Positions 28,336 to 36,405 of a stretch of DNA of 64,000 nucleotides are shown piece after piece. The translations under genes were made by a program, and so were the position numbers. Source of the DNA: Pseudomonas sp. LD120 (GTDB taxonomy: Bacteria > Pseudomonadota > Gammaproteobacteria > Pseudomonadales > Pseudomonadaceae); assembly GCF_009861525.1 (NCBI RefSeq), contig NZ_WVHL01000002.1:248001-312000 (forward strand), read 5' to 3'. Numbering within the stretch: the stretch's first letter is position 1; the number at the start of each line of letters is the position of its first letter. The notes under the pieces were generated by a model. The model had not been told where the DNA came from and made no database searches. It saw only the letters and a list, made by a program, of their open reading frames with translations.

Positions 28336-31180
28336 GGGGAGCTCTTTCATAGGGCGCCAGGTAGTTGAACAACGCTCTTAATGCAAAGGGTTTCACCAGG
28401 CAGTGGTTCATCCCGGCTGCAAGACAGAGCTCTTCTTCTCCGCGCATTGCATTGGCCGTCGCCCCGATGATCGGGATCGAACAGCCCTGACGTCGAAGCT
28501 CCTTGGCCAGTTCATAGCCGTTGAGCTTCGGCATATTCACATCGGTCAACACCACGTCGAAGTGACCGGTCCTCCAGATGGCAAGGGCTTCCTCTCCGTT
28601 TGAAGCCAGTTCCACACTGCAGCCCAGTTCCTCCAACTGATCCTTGAGGATCAATTGATTGATCACGTTGTCCTCGGCCACCAGCACGTGCAGGTTGAGC
28701 TTTTTCAGTTCGCGGCAGTCAGGGTGCTCTTCGCTGTGCACGACCCAGACGCCTTGCGCTTGGCTGACGGCCTGGTGAATCGCTCGCAGATTGTTGGTAT
28801 TGACCTGCCAACTGCCGCCACGAATGCGCGGTTCGTTGTGGCCATCACCGCTGGCCACCACCAACGGGCCTTGCCAGTCGGGCTCCAGGCGTTGCTCCAC
28901 TGCGCCCGGGTGCAACTCGATCAGCACATTGCCTCGACTGCGATCGGCCACCGTAGGCAGGCTGAATTGGGCGCGAGCCCCCCAGCGGCGCAACCAACCG
29001 GCCACGGATTCGGCCAGCTCGCGCACAGGCGACACCACATAGATCATTTCTGGCAGCAAGGGGCTGATGGCCGGGGTGTTGAACACCGTGGAGGACGCTT
29101 CAAGCGGCAGCGTCAGGGTAAAGCTGCTGCCCAGCCCAAGCTCGCTGACCATGCGAATGTTGCCATTCATCAATTGCGTCAGGCGCTGGCAGATAGGCAG
29201 GCCCAGGCCGGTCCCGGCGATGACGTTGGTGTTGCCCTCGGTCTGATAGAAGGGCTCGAAGATCAGCGCCTGATCATCCTGGGCGATGCCGCGGCCGGTG
29301 TCGGAGACCTGCCAGAGGATGTTGCTGCGCTCACCGTCCCGACTGTCTACCTTGACCCGCAGGACGATGCGCCCTGAGTCGGTGAACTTGACGGCGTTGT
29401 TCAGCAAGTTACTGAGGATCTGCCGAATCCGCGTGACATCCCCCAGAAGGATCTCAGGCAACTGCGGATCGACGCAGGCATAGAACTGCAGGCCCTTGGC
29501 CTGGGCCGCCGCGGCGTAGGCCTGAATGATTTCGTGCACCAGATCCAGAGAGGAGAACTCGCTGAGCTCCAGGGCCAGTTGCCCGGCTTCGATCTTCGAC
29601 ACATCAAGCACGTCGCAGATCAGTTGCAGTAGGGTGCCGGATGAGCCTTCGATTGCCCGCAGGTAATCCCTTTGCTGGTTGTCCAGTTGAGTGCGCGAGA
29701 GCAGCTCCAAGGTGCCCAGCACGCCGTACAGAGGGGTGCGGATTTCGTGGCTCATGGTGGCCAGGAACAGGGTCTTGGCTTCGTTGGCGGTATCGGCCAG
29801 GCGTTTGGCCTCTTCCAGGGCCGCTTCGATCTGCTTGCGCGCACTGATGTCGCTGAAAGCGCAGAACAACACGTCCTCGCCGCTGTAGCGGGTGGGCGCG
29901 GAGCTGAGGTAGAGGTGACGTCCATCAGCGGTTTCAAAGTAGTCCGAGCTGTTGGGACGGTTAGGGTCGAACGCTTGCTCGATCCACCCGGCACACAATT
30001 GCTCGCGTTCAGTGCCATTGCCCAGCCATTGTTGGGACAGGGTGTTTTCCAGCACCACACGGCCATCGCTGCGGCGCAGTACGCAAAGGGCCACCGGGGC
30101 AATCTGAATCACGTCACGGCTGAATGCTTCGCTTTCGATCAGAGCCTGGATCCGGTGCAGCGCCGGAGCGATCAGGCGCACTTCGATCCAATGGGTCAGA
30201 AAACCGATCAACGCCATGCCGAACAGGCTGATGAGCAAGGCCGCGAGGAGTGGCGGCCACAGACTTTTGAGCAGGTTTTTCAGCTCAAACGAATACACCA
30301 GCTGCCAATCCGACGAGCCCAGCTGCTTGCTGATCACCAGGTGATCGGGCCACCAGCGACCGCCGAGAAAACCAAAGAAATTGCCGCCCTGGACCTGCTG
30401 GACGTCCTCGCTCAACTGGGCGCTGGGAGCGCTGCTGAAGATCAACCCACCCTGGGAGTTGAACATCATGAAGTCCCCGGCGCTCTGGTCACTGAGGGCT
30501 GCGGAGACACTCTTGCCGTCCATTTCCAGGCCAAGCCAGCCGGAGTTGACAAAGCGTTCGTCGAGACGGGTGAAAATATACAGCTTGGGGATGGTGGAGG
30601 AGTGGTCCATCAGCCACAGCTCGTTGCCCATCGGCACCTCGTCGAGCTTTACGTTAGCCAACTTGGACAGGAGTCTGTCCGGAAGGTCCGCAGCGTTGGC
30701 CTGGGTACTAAAGAGACGCTGTAGATGAGGGTGTTCCCCTCCGTTTATATAAAGCAGGTTCAACTGCTTGTTTTTCAGGTAATCACGCATGCGCTGGGTC
30801 AGCCAGATACCCCATTGATTTGCGTTCGGATCACCCAGATGCAAATGGATTTCTTCGGCGGAATTGCTGACGATGGTGTCGCCATCGAGCGGTTTGGATT
30901 TGTGCACGGCCGACAGGCTCAAGCTTTCCAGCAGAGCCTCGCGACTGGTGAAGAAGGTTTGGGCTTCGGTGATGGCGCTGCTCATGTAACTGCGCCGGTG
31001 TGACAGCTCGTTATTGATGCTTGAGCGCAAGAAGTTGTAGACCGCGCCCAGCAGGCCGATTAAAAAAATCAACGCGACAAGACGAAGCAGCCGACGGGCT
31101 GCTTCTGGACTGGAAAAAAGGGGATTGATCTGATGCAGGTAGCTTTTTAATCTCATCCGCCAACTGTAATGGGGGGGCAT
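28322..31180 (-). CDS. PvrS-like hybrid sensor kinase lacking HPt
   Basis: The 952-residue protein has a membrane span near residues 30-50, a periplasmic sensor, a second span near 310-330 and a PAS-like segment. Then come a kinase with His478 in MSHEIRTPLYG, an ATP-binding domain (TGRGIAQ, GTGLGLPIC) and a single receiver with Asp880 in TDVNMPKLNG, which ends the protein. There is no HPt domain, unlike the second kinase of the cluster, with which it shares the kinase core closely. It probably hands phosphate to the HPt of that partner, as shown for PvrS and RcsC in PA14. An ATG at 31156 is an alternative start. Confidence 0.88.
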   Translation of the reverse strand: MPPHYSWRMRLKSYLHQINPLFSSPEAARRLLRLVALIFLIGLLGAVYNFLRSSINNELSHRRSYMSSAITEAQTFFTSREALLESLSLSAVHKSKPLDGDTIVSNSAEEIHLHLGDPNANQWGIWLTQRMRDYLKNKQLNLLYINGGEHPHLQRLFSTQANAADLPDRLLSKLANVKLDEVPMGNELWLMDHSSTIPKLYIFTRLDERFVNSGWLGLEMDGKSVSAALSDQSAGDFMMFNSQGGLIFSSAPSAQLSEDVQQVQGGNFFGFLGGRWWPDHLVISKQLGSSDWQLVYSFELKNLLKSLWPPLLAALLISLFGMALIGFLTHWIEVRLIAPALHRIQALIESEAFSRDVIQIAPVALCVLRRSDGRVVLENTLSQQWLGNGTEREQLCAGWIEQAFDPNRPNSSDYFETADGRHLYLSSAPTRYSGEDVLFCAFSDISARKQIEAALEEAKRLADTANEAKTLFLATMSHEIRTPLYGVLGTLELLSRTQLDNQQRDYLRAIEGSSGTLLQLICDVLDVSKIEAGQLALELSEFSSLDLVHEIIQAYAAAAQAKGLQFYACVDPQLPEILLGDVTRIRQILSNLLNNAVKFTDSGRIVLRVKVDSRDGERSNILWQVSDTGRGIAQDDQALIFEPFYQTEGNTNVIAGTGLGLPICQRLTQLMNGNIRMVSELGLGSSFTLTLPLEASSTVFNTPAISPLLPEMIYVVSPVRELAESVAGWLRRWGARAQFSLPTVADRSRGNVLIELHPGAVEQRLEPDWQGPLVVASGDGHNEPRIRGGSWQVNTNNLRAIHQAVSQAQGVWVVHSEEHPDCRELKKLNLHVLVAEDNVINQLILKDQLEELGCSVELASNGEEALAIWRTGHFDVVLTDVNMPKLNGYELAKELRRQGCSIPIIGATANAMRGEEELCLAAGMNHCLVKPFALRALFNYLAPYERAPHEVL

Positions 31181-31353
31181 GCCAAGCAGGGATCAGACAA
31201 TTCTTAAATCAGGGCGCGCAACGTGGCTTTATCAGGTACATGTTTTCTTGGAGTATTTCGCAATCCTCGAAATTGTCCCTGTTGGCCGGGACGAGTCCTT
31301 GGAAAGAGTGATCTGTAACGTTGCTCTACCTCTGGGTTGTAACGACAGACAGC

Positions 31354-32175
31354 TCAGACCATCTCCAAACGCTGTTTGCGCCGTGGCGCCATGAACACCT
31401 GATCCAGCGCGTGCAAGTCCTCGGCCTCCAACTGCAGTTCGCAGGCTTGGGCATTAAGGTGAATGTGTGTCGGGCGTACGGCCTTGGGAATCACCATGAC
31501 GCTTTCCTGACGCAGTAGCCAAGCCAGGGCCAATTGCGCCGTGGTAACCCCATGTTGCTGGGCAAGCCGTTGCAACACCGGCTCGGCGAGCAGCGCGCCA
31601 CCCTGGCCGATCGGGCAATAGGCCATCAGCGGCATTTGCCGTTGCTGGCAAGCGGGCAGCAGGTCGAATTCGATCCCGCGTGACTCCAGGTTGTACAGCA
31701 CTTGGTTGGCGGCGCAGGCCGGCGCATCCAGATCATTCAGGTCCGCCACGTCGAAGTTTGACACCCCCCAGCGGCGGATCTTGCCGGCCTCGCGCAGGCG
31801 TTCGAAGGCTTCGATGGTTTCCGCCAGCGGGTACTGGCCGCGCCAGTGCAGCAGGTACAGATCGATAACCTCGGTACCCAAACGCTTCAGGCTGCGTTCG
31901 CATGCCTGCGGTACACCTGCGCGACTGGCGTTGTGCGGGTATACCTTGCTCACCAAGAACACCTGGTCACGGCGCCCGGCGATCGCCTGGCCCACCACTT
32001 CCTCGGCGCCGCCTTCGCCGTACATCTCTGCGGTGTCGATCAAGGTCATGCCCAGGTCGATGCCGGTGCGCAGCGCGGCGATTTCCTGATCCCGTTGCTG
32101 ACGGTCTTCACCCATGCGCCAGGTGCCCTGACCGATGACTGGAACTGGTTGGTCCGCGAGTTTGAGCGTGCGCAC
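31354..32175 (-). CDS. Aldo/keto reductase
   Basis: The 273-residue NADPH-dependent oxidoreductase has the family catalytic set visible: Asp and Tyr in DTAEMYGEG, Lys in VSKVYP and His in LLHWRG. The tail block VMVIPKAVRPTHIHLNAQA binds the cofactor phosphate. The GTG at 32175 is the start because AGGAGG sits five bases upstream (rc of 32181-32186); an upstream ATG at 32208 lacks a site. It is not clearly tied to its neighbours, and its substrate is unknown. Confidence 0.9.
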   Translation of the reverse strand: MRTLKLADQPVPVIGQGTWRMGEDRQQRDQEIAALRTGIDLGMTLIDTAEMYGEGGAEEVVGQAIAGRRDQVFLVSKVYPHNASRAGVPQACERSLKRLGTEVIDLYLLHWRGQYPLAETIEAFERLREAGKIRRWGVSNFDVADLNDLDAPACAANQVLYNLESRGIEFDLLPACQQRQMPLMAYCPIGQGGALLAEPVLQRLAQQHGVTTAQLALAWLLRQESVMVIPKAVRPTHIHLNAQACELQLEAEDLHALDQVFMAPRRKQRLEMV

Positions 32176-32391
32176 AGTGACCTCCTGATCGCCAACGAGA
32201 GAGGGCACAGGGAAACAAAGCCTGGGCAGGTGGTCAAGACGCTGACGGCGTCACCTGGGGGGCAATGCAAAGGGTTCGCCATGCTCGGACGTCATGCCTC
32301 TGGGGAGGTGATTGCGCGCTCTTCATTTTGTTGGCGACATCCCTCGACCCGCAACGCGTGGTGCCGACGCTCGAGGCAGGAGGCTGGCAAG

Positions 32392-32406
32392 AAGGCCGGC
32401 GGCCTT
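32392..32406 (-). terminator. Hairpin downstream of the DJ-1/PfpI gene
   Basis: AAGGCC and GGCCTT arms close a 3-base loop just past the 3-prime end of the minus-strand DJ-1/PfpI gene. On the transcribed strand it is followed by TTCTTG rather than a full U-tract, so termination strength is uncertain. The rest of the 244-base space to the aldo/keto reductase start shows nothing recognisable. Confidence 0.4.
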
Positions 32407-32419
32407 GCCATCAGGCGCT

Positions 32420-33205
32420 TCAGCGGTTGGCGGGTTGCGCCTGCGCCTGGGCCTGACGTGCTTGGTGCAGCAGGGTTACCCATTCATTGGCCAGGCGGTG
32501 ACAGTCGCCGGGCCAGCGCGCGGTCAGCAGGTTCCCGTCGCGCACTACAAAACCGCGTTCGGGATGCTCGGTTGAGTCGCGCCGTGGCAGCCAGGGCCCG
32601 GAGATAAAATCCGCCGGGCTGGCCAGGGCTTTCTTGACCTCCTCCTCGACGCTGTGGGGGTAGGTGCGGTAATAGCGCCCTAGCCACGGCGCGGTGACGA
32701 GCCAGGCTGCGAGCTCCATGGGGCCGGCGAGCAAGGCGGTAACTGTACGTCCATAGAGCACCGAGCGCCCGCTTTGCGGATCGATGCAGCGAGCCAGCGC
32801 CAGGGGGCCGTGGCACACCGCAGCCACGGGTTTGTCGGCCTTGAAGAACGCCAGGATGATCCGCCTTACGTCTTCGGACTCCAGCAGGCTGCGCATGCCT
32901 CGGGCATGGCCACCGGGGATCAGCAGGCCCTCGAAGGCATCCGGATCGACTGCGGCATAGCTCAAAGGGCTGCGAAAGGCTGAGTCCCGGGTCATGTTGT
33001 GGTAGCGCTCAAGGTCGGCCGCCGGGGTCATCAACAGCGCATTGAGCGGACCGAACCCCAGGCTGACCAGGCGCGAGTCGGCATAGGCCGGCATCCCCAG
33101 CGGCGTGGCGAACTGCGCGATGAAACCCGCGTCCCTGGCGGCCTGCCAGGGCAGGCTGCTTTCGCTGGGATCGTAATCGGCGTGAGGCAGCAAAATCAGG
33201 ATCAT
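32420..33205 (-). CDS. DJ-1/PfpI-type class I glutamine-amidotransferase-like protein
   Basis: The 261-residue cytosolic protein has the nucleophile-elbow cysteine in VAAVCHGPLAL and the glycine-rich LLIPGGHARG loop of the DJ-1/PfpI superfamily, close to the Hsp31/YajL branch in length. Members act as chaperones, glyoxalases or isonitrile hydratases. Which activity applies here cannot be told from sequence. The final residues are a Gln/Ala-rich tail. It stands alone on the minus strand between the reductase and the DUF3224 gene. Confidence 0.8.
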   Translation of the reverse strand: MILILLPHADYDPSESSLPWQAARDAGFIAQFATPLGMPAYADSRLVSLGFGPLNALLMTPAADLERYHNMTRDSAFRSPLSYAAVDPDAFEGLLIPGGHARGMRSLLESEDVRRIILAFFKADKPVAAVCHGPLALARCIDPQSGRSVLYGRTVTALLAGPMELAAWLVTAPWLGRYYRTYPHSVEEEVKKALASPADFISGPWLPRRDSTEHPERGFVVRDGNLLTARWPGDCHRLANEWVTLLHQARQAQAQAQPANR

Positions 33206-33269
33206 GGCGCGGGCTCGCAGGACAAAAGGGTGCGCTGCAGATTAGCAGTCAGCAGGCACCCGAGGGTTC

Positions 33270-33668
33270 TCAAGGGGCAGCGGGCAGGCTGTAGTCGAAT
33301 GCGTAGTCATGCTGGCCGTCATGGATATGGATCTGCATGCGGCCGCTGAGGCCCTGCAGTTCGCCAGTGGCGGAGTCAGGCAGTACTTGGATGTGCAAGC
33401 TCGATTGGCCTCGGTCCATGACCCCGTAGTGCATCAGCACAAAGCTGCCACGGCGGCCGTCCAGGGTGCCTTCGAACTTTTCCAGCGCCACATAGCCCGC
33501 CGAACCTGGCACCGTGCCGAGGCTGTTGAGCATCTCGCCCAGACTGCTGCCCTGCAGGTCGCCGGCGAAGGTCTTGTGAATCGCCTTGCGTCCCAGTTGC
33601 GCCGCTTCGGTATCCGGGGCGACGGGGTGGGCGGGCAGTCTGACGTTGAATTGTCCTGTAGCGTGCAT
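33270..33668 (-). CDS. DUF3224-type protein
   Basis: The 132-residue protein matches the DUF3224 pattern of a small beta-barrel: MHATGQFNVRLP, then the KTFAGDLQGSS, GYVALEKFEGTLDGR and GSFVLMHYG blocks. The start at 33668 was chosen because CGGAGAAC sits just upstream; an ATG at 33683 overlaps it. Function is unknown, and an allene-oxide-cyclase-like fold is suggested for the family. It is divergent from an AraC-type regulator with 90 bases between the start codons, so that regulator may control it. Confidence 0.8.
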   Translation of the reverse strand: MHATGQFNVRLPAHPVAPDTEAAQLGRKAIHKTFAGDLQGSSLGEMLNSLGTVPGSAGYVALEKFEGTLDGRRGSFVLMHYGVMDRGQSSLHIQVLPDSATGELQGLSGRMQIHIHDGQHDYAFDYSLPAAP

Positions 33669-33758
33669 GCTGTTCTCCGGCATCGAGCAGGTGATAATGA
33701 TCGGCGGACTGTCGAGCGCTGGGCCCGGTCCTGGGACAAGGATGAAAACACAAGGGTG

Positions 33759-34613
33759 ATGAACCGGATTGGAAAAAAACGACCGCCCCTAGCCGTGGCC
33801 CCCGGGCCGGCTCGGGGCGTGCTGAATCAGCGCCTGTCGGCCCAGCACGTCGAGCATGTGCGCCAAGCGCCGCCGGAGAGCCTGACGCCCTGGGTGGAGC
33901 ACTTTTGGCAGGTCCGCTGGGCCTTGCCGAGCGCGGTGGTCGAGCGTCAGGAAACCTTGGCTCATCCCAATGCGCATTTGGTGTTCGAGGGCACTCAGGC
34001 GCGAATCTGGGGACCTCACCGACAACGCTTCAGCAAGACCCTGGCCGGTCATGGCTGGGTGTTTGGCGTCAAGTTTCGTGCCGCCGCGTTCCAGGGGTTC
34101 TGGGGCCGCCCCATGGCGCAATTGCGCGACCGCTCGATCGCTGCCAGCGAGGTCTTTGCCGGGGTCGATACCCTGCTGGCGTCTGGCGCTTGGCCGGGTA
34201 TGGCCGTTATGTGCAAGCAGGTTGCAAGCTTGCTGATGGCCAATCTGCCTGAGGTCGATGAGCAGGTGCCGAAGCTCAATGAACTGGTGGCCCGAGCCGC
34301 CACGAACAGCCGCCTGACCCAGGTACAAGAACTGGCGCAGGTGGCGGGCGTGAGCCCGCGCCAGTTGCAGCGGCTGTTTGCCCATTACGTGGGCGTGAGC
34401 CCCAAGTGGATCATTGCCCGTTACCGTCTGCATGAGGCCCTGGACTTGCTGCAGCGGGGCGCAGCCCAGCCGGATGCCGAACTGGCGCTGCGGCTCGGCT
34501 ATTTCGACCAGGCGCATTTCATCAGGGACTTCCAGCGCAAGGTGGGCCAGCCTCCGGCCGCCTACGTGCGCAGCCAGGTGGCGCCGGACGGAGCCAGTAG
34601 CGGCCCCGTCTAA
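33759..34613 (+). CDS. AraC-family transcriptional regulator
   Basis: The 284-residue regulator has an N-terminal sensor of the type starting TPWVEHFWQVRW, common in GyrI/DUF6597-like AraC proteins, and a C-terminal AraC DNA-binding domain: LAQVAGVSPRQLQRLFAHYV, then GYFDQAHFIRDFQRKVGQPP. The open frame continues far upstream, but the ATG at 33759 begins the recognisable domain and lies just outside the divergent DUF3224 gene. That gene is its most likely target. Confidence 0.82.
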   Translation: MNRIGKKRPPLAVAPGPARGVLNQRLSAQHVEHVRQAPPESLTPWVEHFWQVRWALPSAVVERQETLAHPNAHLVFEGTQARIWGPHRQRFSKTLAGHGWVFGVKFRAAAFQGFWGRPMAQLRDRSIAASEVFAGVDTLLASGAWPGMAVMCKQVASLLMANLPEVDEQVPKLNELVARAATNSRLTQVQELAQVAGVSPRQLQRLFAHYVGVSPKWIIARYRLHEALDLLQRGAAQPDAELALRLGYFDQAHFIRDFQRKVGQPPAAYVRSQVAPDGASSGPV

Positions 34614-34623
34614 CCGCGGCGGC

Positions 34624-35463
34624 TCACTTGGCCGCGGCGGCGCGGGTACGCTCGATGTTCTGCATCAGGCCCTCGATGCGTTGCAGTTGCTCACGGTTAT
34701 CGTGGTCCCAGGGATGAAAGCCCGGTTTGAAGAACCGCAGCCAGGGCAGGGCGATGCGCGGGAATACGCCGTGGGGGCCATAGAGGAACTTGAGCACTTG
34801 CCACAGGCCGCGCCAATGGCCGCCGCGCCGACGGTCGGCGATCAGCATGCGCACATGAAAATCAAACACCACCAGCCAGAAGGTCAGGGTGGTGAAGAGC
34901 ATGGTCGCGCTGCGCAGCAGGTAGCGTTTGGCCCCGGGTTGGATCACGTTGTTAAAGACGTCATAGGACACCGCCTTGTGCTCGGTTTCCTCCAGGGCGT
35001 GCCACAGCCACATCTGCCGGTAGCCTTCCTCCGAGTGTCCGAAGCGGCTGGGGTCGCGCAGCAGCAGGTCGGCGAGGATCGCGGTGTAGTGCTCCAGGGC
35101 CACGGTGACCGCCAGGTTGAAGGCCGGCGGCAAGTGTTTTTTCTGCAAGTCGAGGATCATCCGCAGCCGTCGGTCCAACAGATGGGCCGGCAGCCCAGCG
35201 CCCTGCAACAGGTCGTTGTAGTGCTGGTGCTCACGGCTATGCATGGCCTCCTGACCGATGAAACCCTGGATCTGGCGCTTGAGCTCGGGGTCGTGAATCT
35301 GCTCGCGGTAGTGGCGCACGCTGTCCATGAAGAACAGCTCGCCGGCGGGAAACAGCAGGGACAGGGCATTGAAGAAGTGGCTGACGTGACTGCCTTGTTC
35401 GTGCCAGTCGCAGGCACGTTCGGCAGGCAGTTCAACCTTGATGTCACGGCGGATGGGCAGCAT
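34624..35463 (-). CDS. PF10118-type metal-dependent protein with ferritin-like di-metal motif
   Basis: The 279-residue helical protein belongs to the group annotated as predicted metal-dependent hydrolases. The residues form a carboxylate di-metal pattern in order: Glu42, E72xxH75 (EAMH), Glu124 (LEHY) and E159xxH162 (ETEH). That spacing is typical of a ferritin-like four-helix bundle with two metal ions. One hydrophobic stretch (residues about 186-206) may be membrane-associated. The start at 35463 has AGAGGAG upstream. It follows the short-chain dehydrogenase on the minus strand after 42 bases, so the BVMO, dehydrogenase and this gene probably form one operon. Confidence 0.75.
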   Translation of the reverse strand: MLPIRRDIKVELPAERACDWHEQGSHVSHFFNALSLLFPAGELFFMDSVRHYREQIHDPELKRQIQGFIGQEAMHSREHQHYNDLLQGAGLPAHLLDRRLRMILDLQKKHLPPAFNLAVTVALEHYTAILADLLLRDPSRFGHSEEGYRQMWLWHALEETEHKAVSYDVFNNVIQPGAKRYLLRSATMLFTTLTFWLVVFDFHVRMLIADRRRGGHWRGLWQVLKFLYGPHGVFPRIALPWLRFFKPGFHPWDHDNREQLQRIEGLMQNIERTRAAAAK

Positions 35464-35505
35464 GGCTGGCGCTCCTCTAGACACTTGTAGGTGAAGGTGG
35501 CGGCC

Positions 35506-36405
35506 TCAGAGGCCGCGTTCGTCCTGGGGCTTGTACAGCGGCGGCCGCTCCCGGCCCGGCTTGGGCGCCAGGCGCCGGCTGAGCCACACCACCAGTCCCT
35601 GGTAGGCACTGGGCAGCAGGCGCACAAACAGGTCGAGCAGGTGCGCGTCGCGACCGATCAGCACCCGTCGCTTGTTCTTGCGCACCCCTTGCAGGATCAC
35701 CTTGGCGGCGGTTTCGGCGCTGGTGATGAAGCGTTTTTCGAAGTCGTCCCGGGCCTGCTGTTGGTTGTCGATCAAAAAGCCTTTGACGTTGTCGCTGATG
35801 CGGCTGGTGCGGGCGATGTCGGTGCGGATGCCCCCCGGGTGCACGCAGGTGGCGGATACCCCGTGGCCTTGCATGTCCAGTTCCTGGCGCAGGGCTTCGG
35901 TGAAGCCGCGCACGGCGAACTTGGTGGCGTTGTAGGCGCTCATGCCCGGCTGGGAGAACAGTCCGAAGACGCTGGAGGTATTGATGATATGCCCCTCGCC
36001 GGCCTGCTTGAGATAGGGCAGGAAGGCCTGGGTGCCGTGGACCACGCCCCAGAAGTTGACGTCGACGATCCATTCCAGGTCCGCCAGGCTGGAGCCTTCC
36101 ACGGTGCTGGACAGGGCGACCCCGGCATTGTTGAAGATCAGATGGATCTGTCCGTGCTCGGCGACGCTGGCGGCGGCCCAGGCGAACATCGCCTCGCGAT
36201 CGCCGACGTCCAGTTCCTGGCTGCTGATGCGCAAGGGCAACAGGGTCGCGGCCCGGGCCTGGGCCACGGTTTGCGCCAAACCCTGGGGGTTCTTGTCGGC
36301 CAGGGCCAGGTGGCAGCCCTCGCGGGCCAGGGCAACGGCCAGGGCGCGGCCCATGCCGGAGGCGGCGCCGGTGATGGCGGCGACTTTACCGTTAAAGTTT
36401 TTCAT
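35506..36405 (-). CDS. Short-chain dehydrogenase/reductase
   Basis: The 299-residue Rossmann-fold enzyme has the cofactor motif TGAASGMG, the NNAG block, and the catalytic Ser in NTSSVFG with YNATK (Tyr and Lys). An extended C-terminal tail with a hydrophobic part (YQGLVVWLSRRL) suggests membrane association. It starts 14 bases inside the end of the flavin monooxygenase gene, so they are co-translated. Such SDR plus Baeyer-Villiger pairs commonly interconvert alcohols and ketones or act on fatty substrates; the substrate here is unknown. Confidence 0.9.
   Translation of the reverse strand: MKNFNGKVAAITGAASGMGRALAVALAREGCHLALADKNPQGLAQTVAQARAATLLPLRISSQELDVGDREAMFAWAAASVAEHGQIHLIFNNAGVALSSTVEGSSLADLEWIVDVNFWGVVHGTQAFLPYLKQAGEGHIINTSSVFGLFSQPGMSAYNATKFAVRGFTEALRQELDMQGHGVSATCVHPGGIRTDIARTSRISDNVKGFLIDNQQQARDDFEKRFITSAETAAKVILQGVRKNKRRVLIGRDAHLLDLFVRLLPSAYQGLVVWLSRRLAPKPGRERPPLYKPQDERGL

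Noticed and set aside
33309..33758. Upstream extension of the AraC-type gene at 33759
   Set aside because: The extension runs antisense through the DUF3224 gene and has no AraC-like content.
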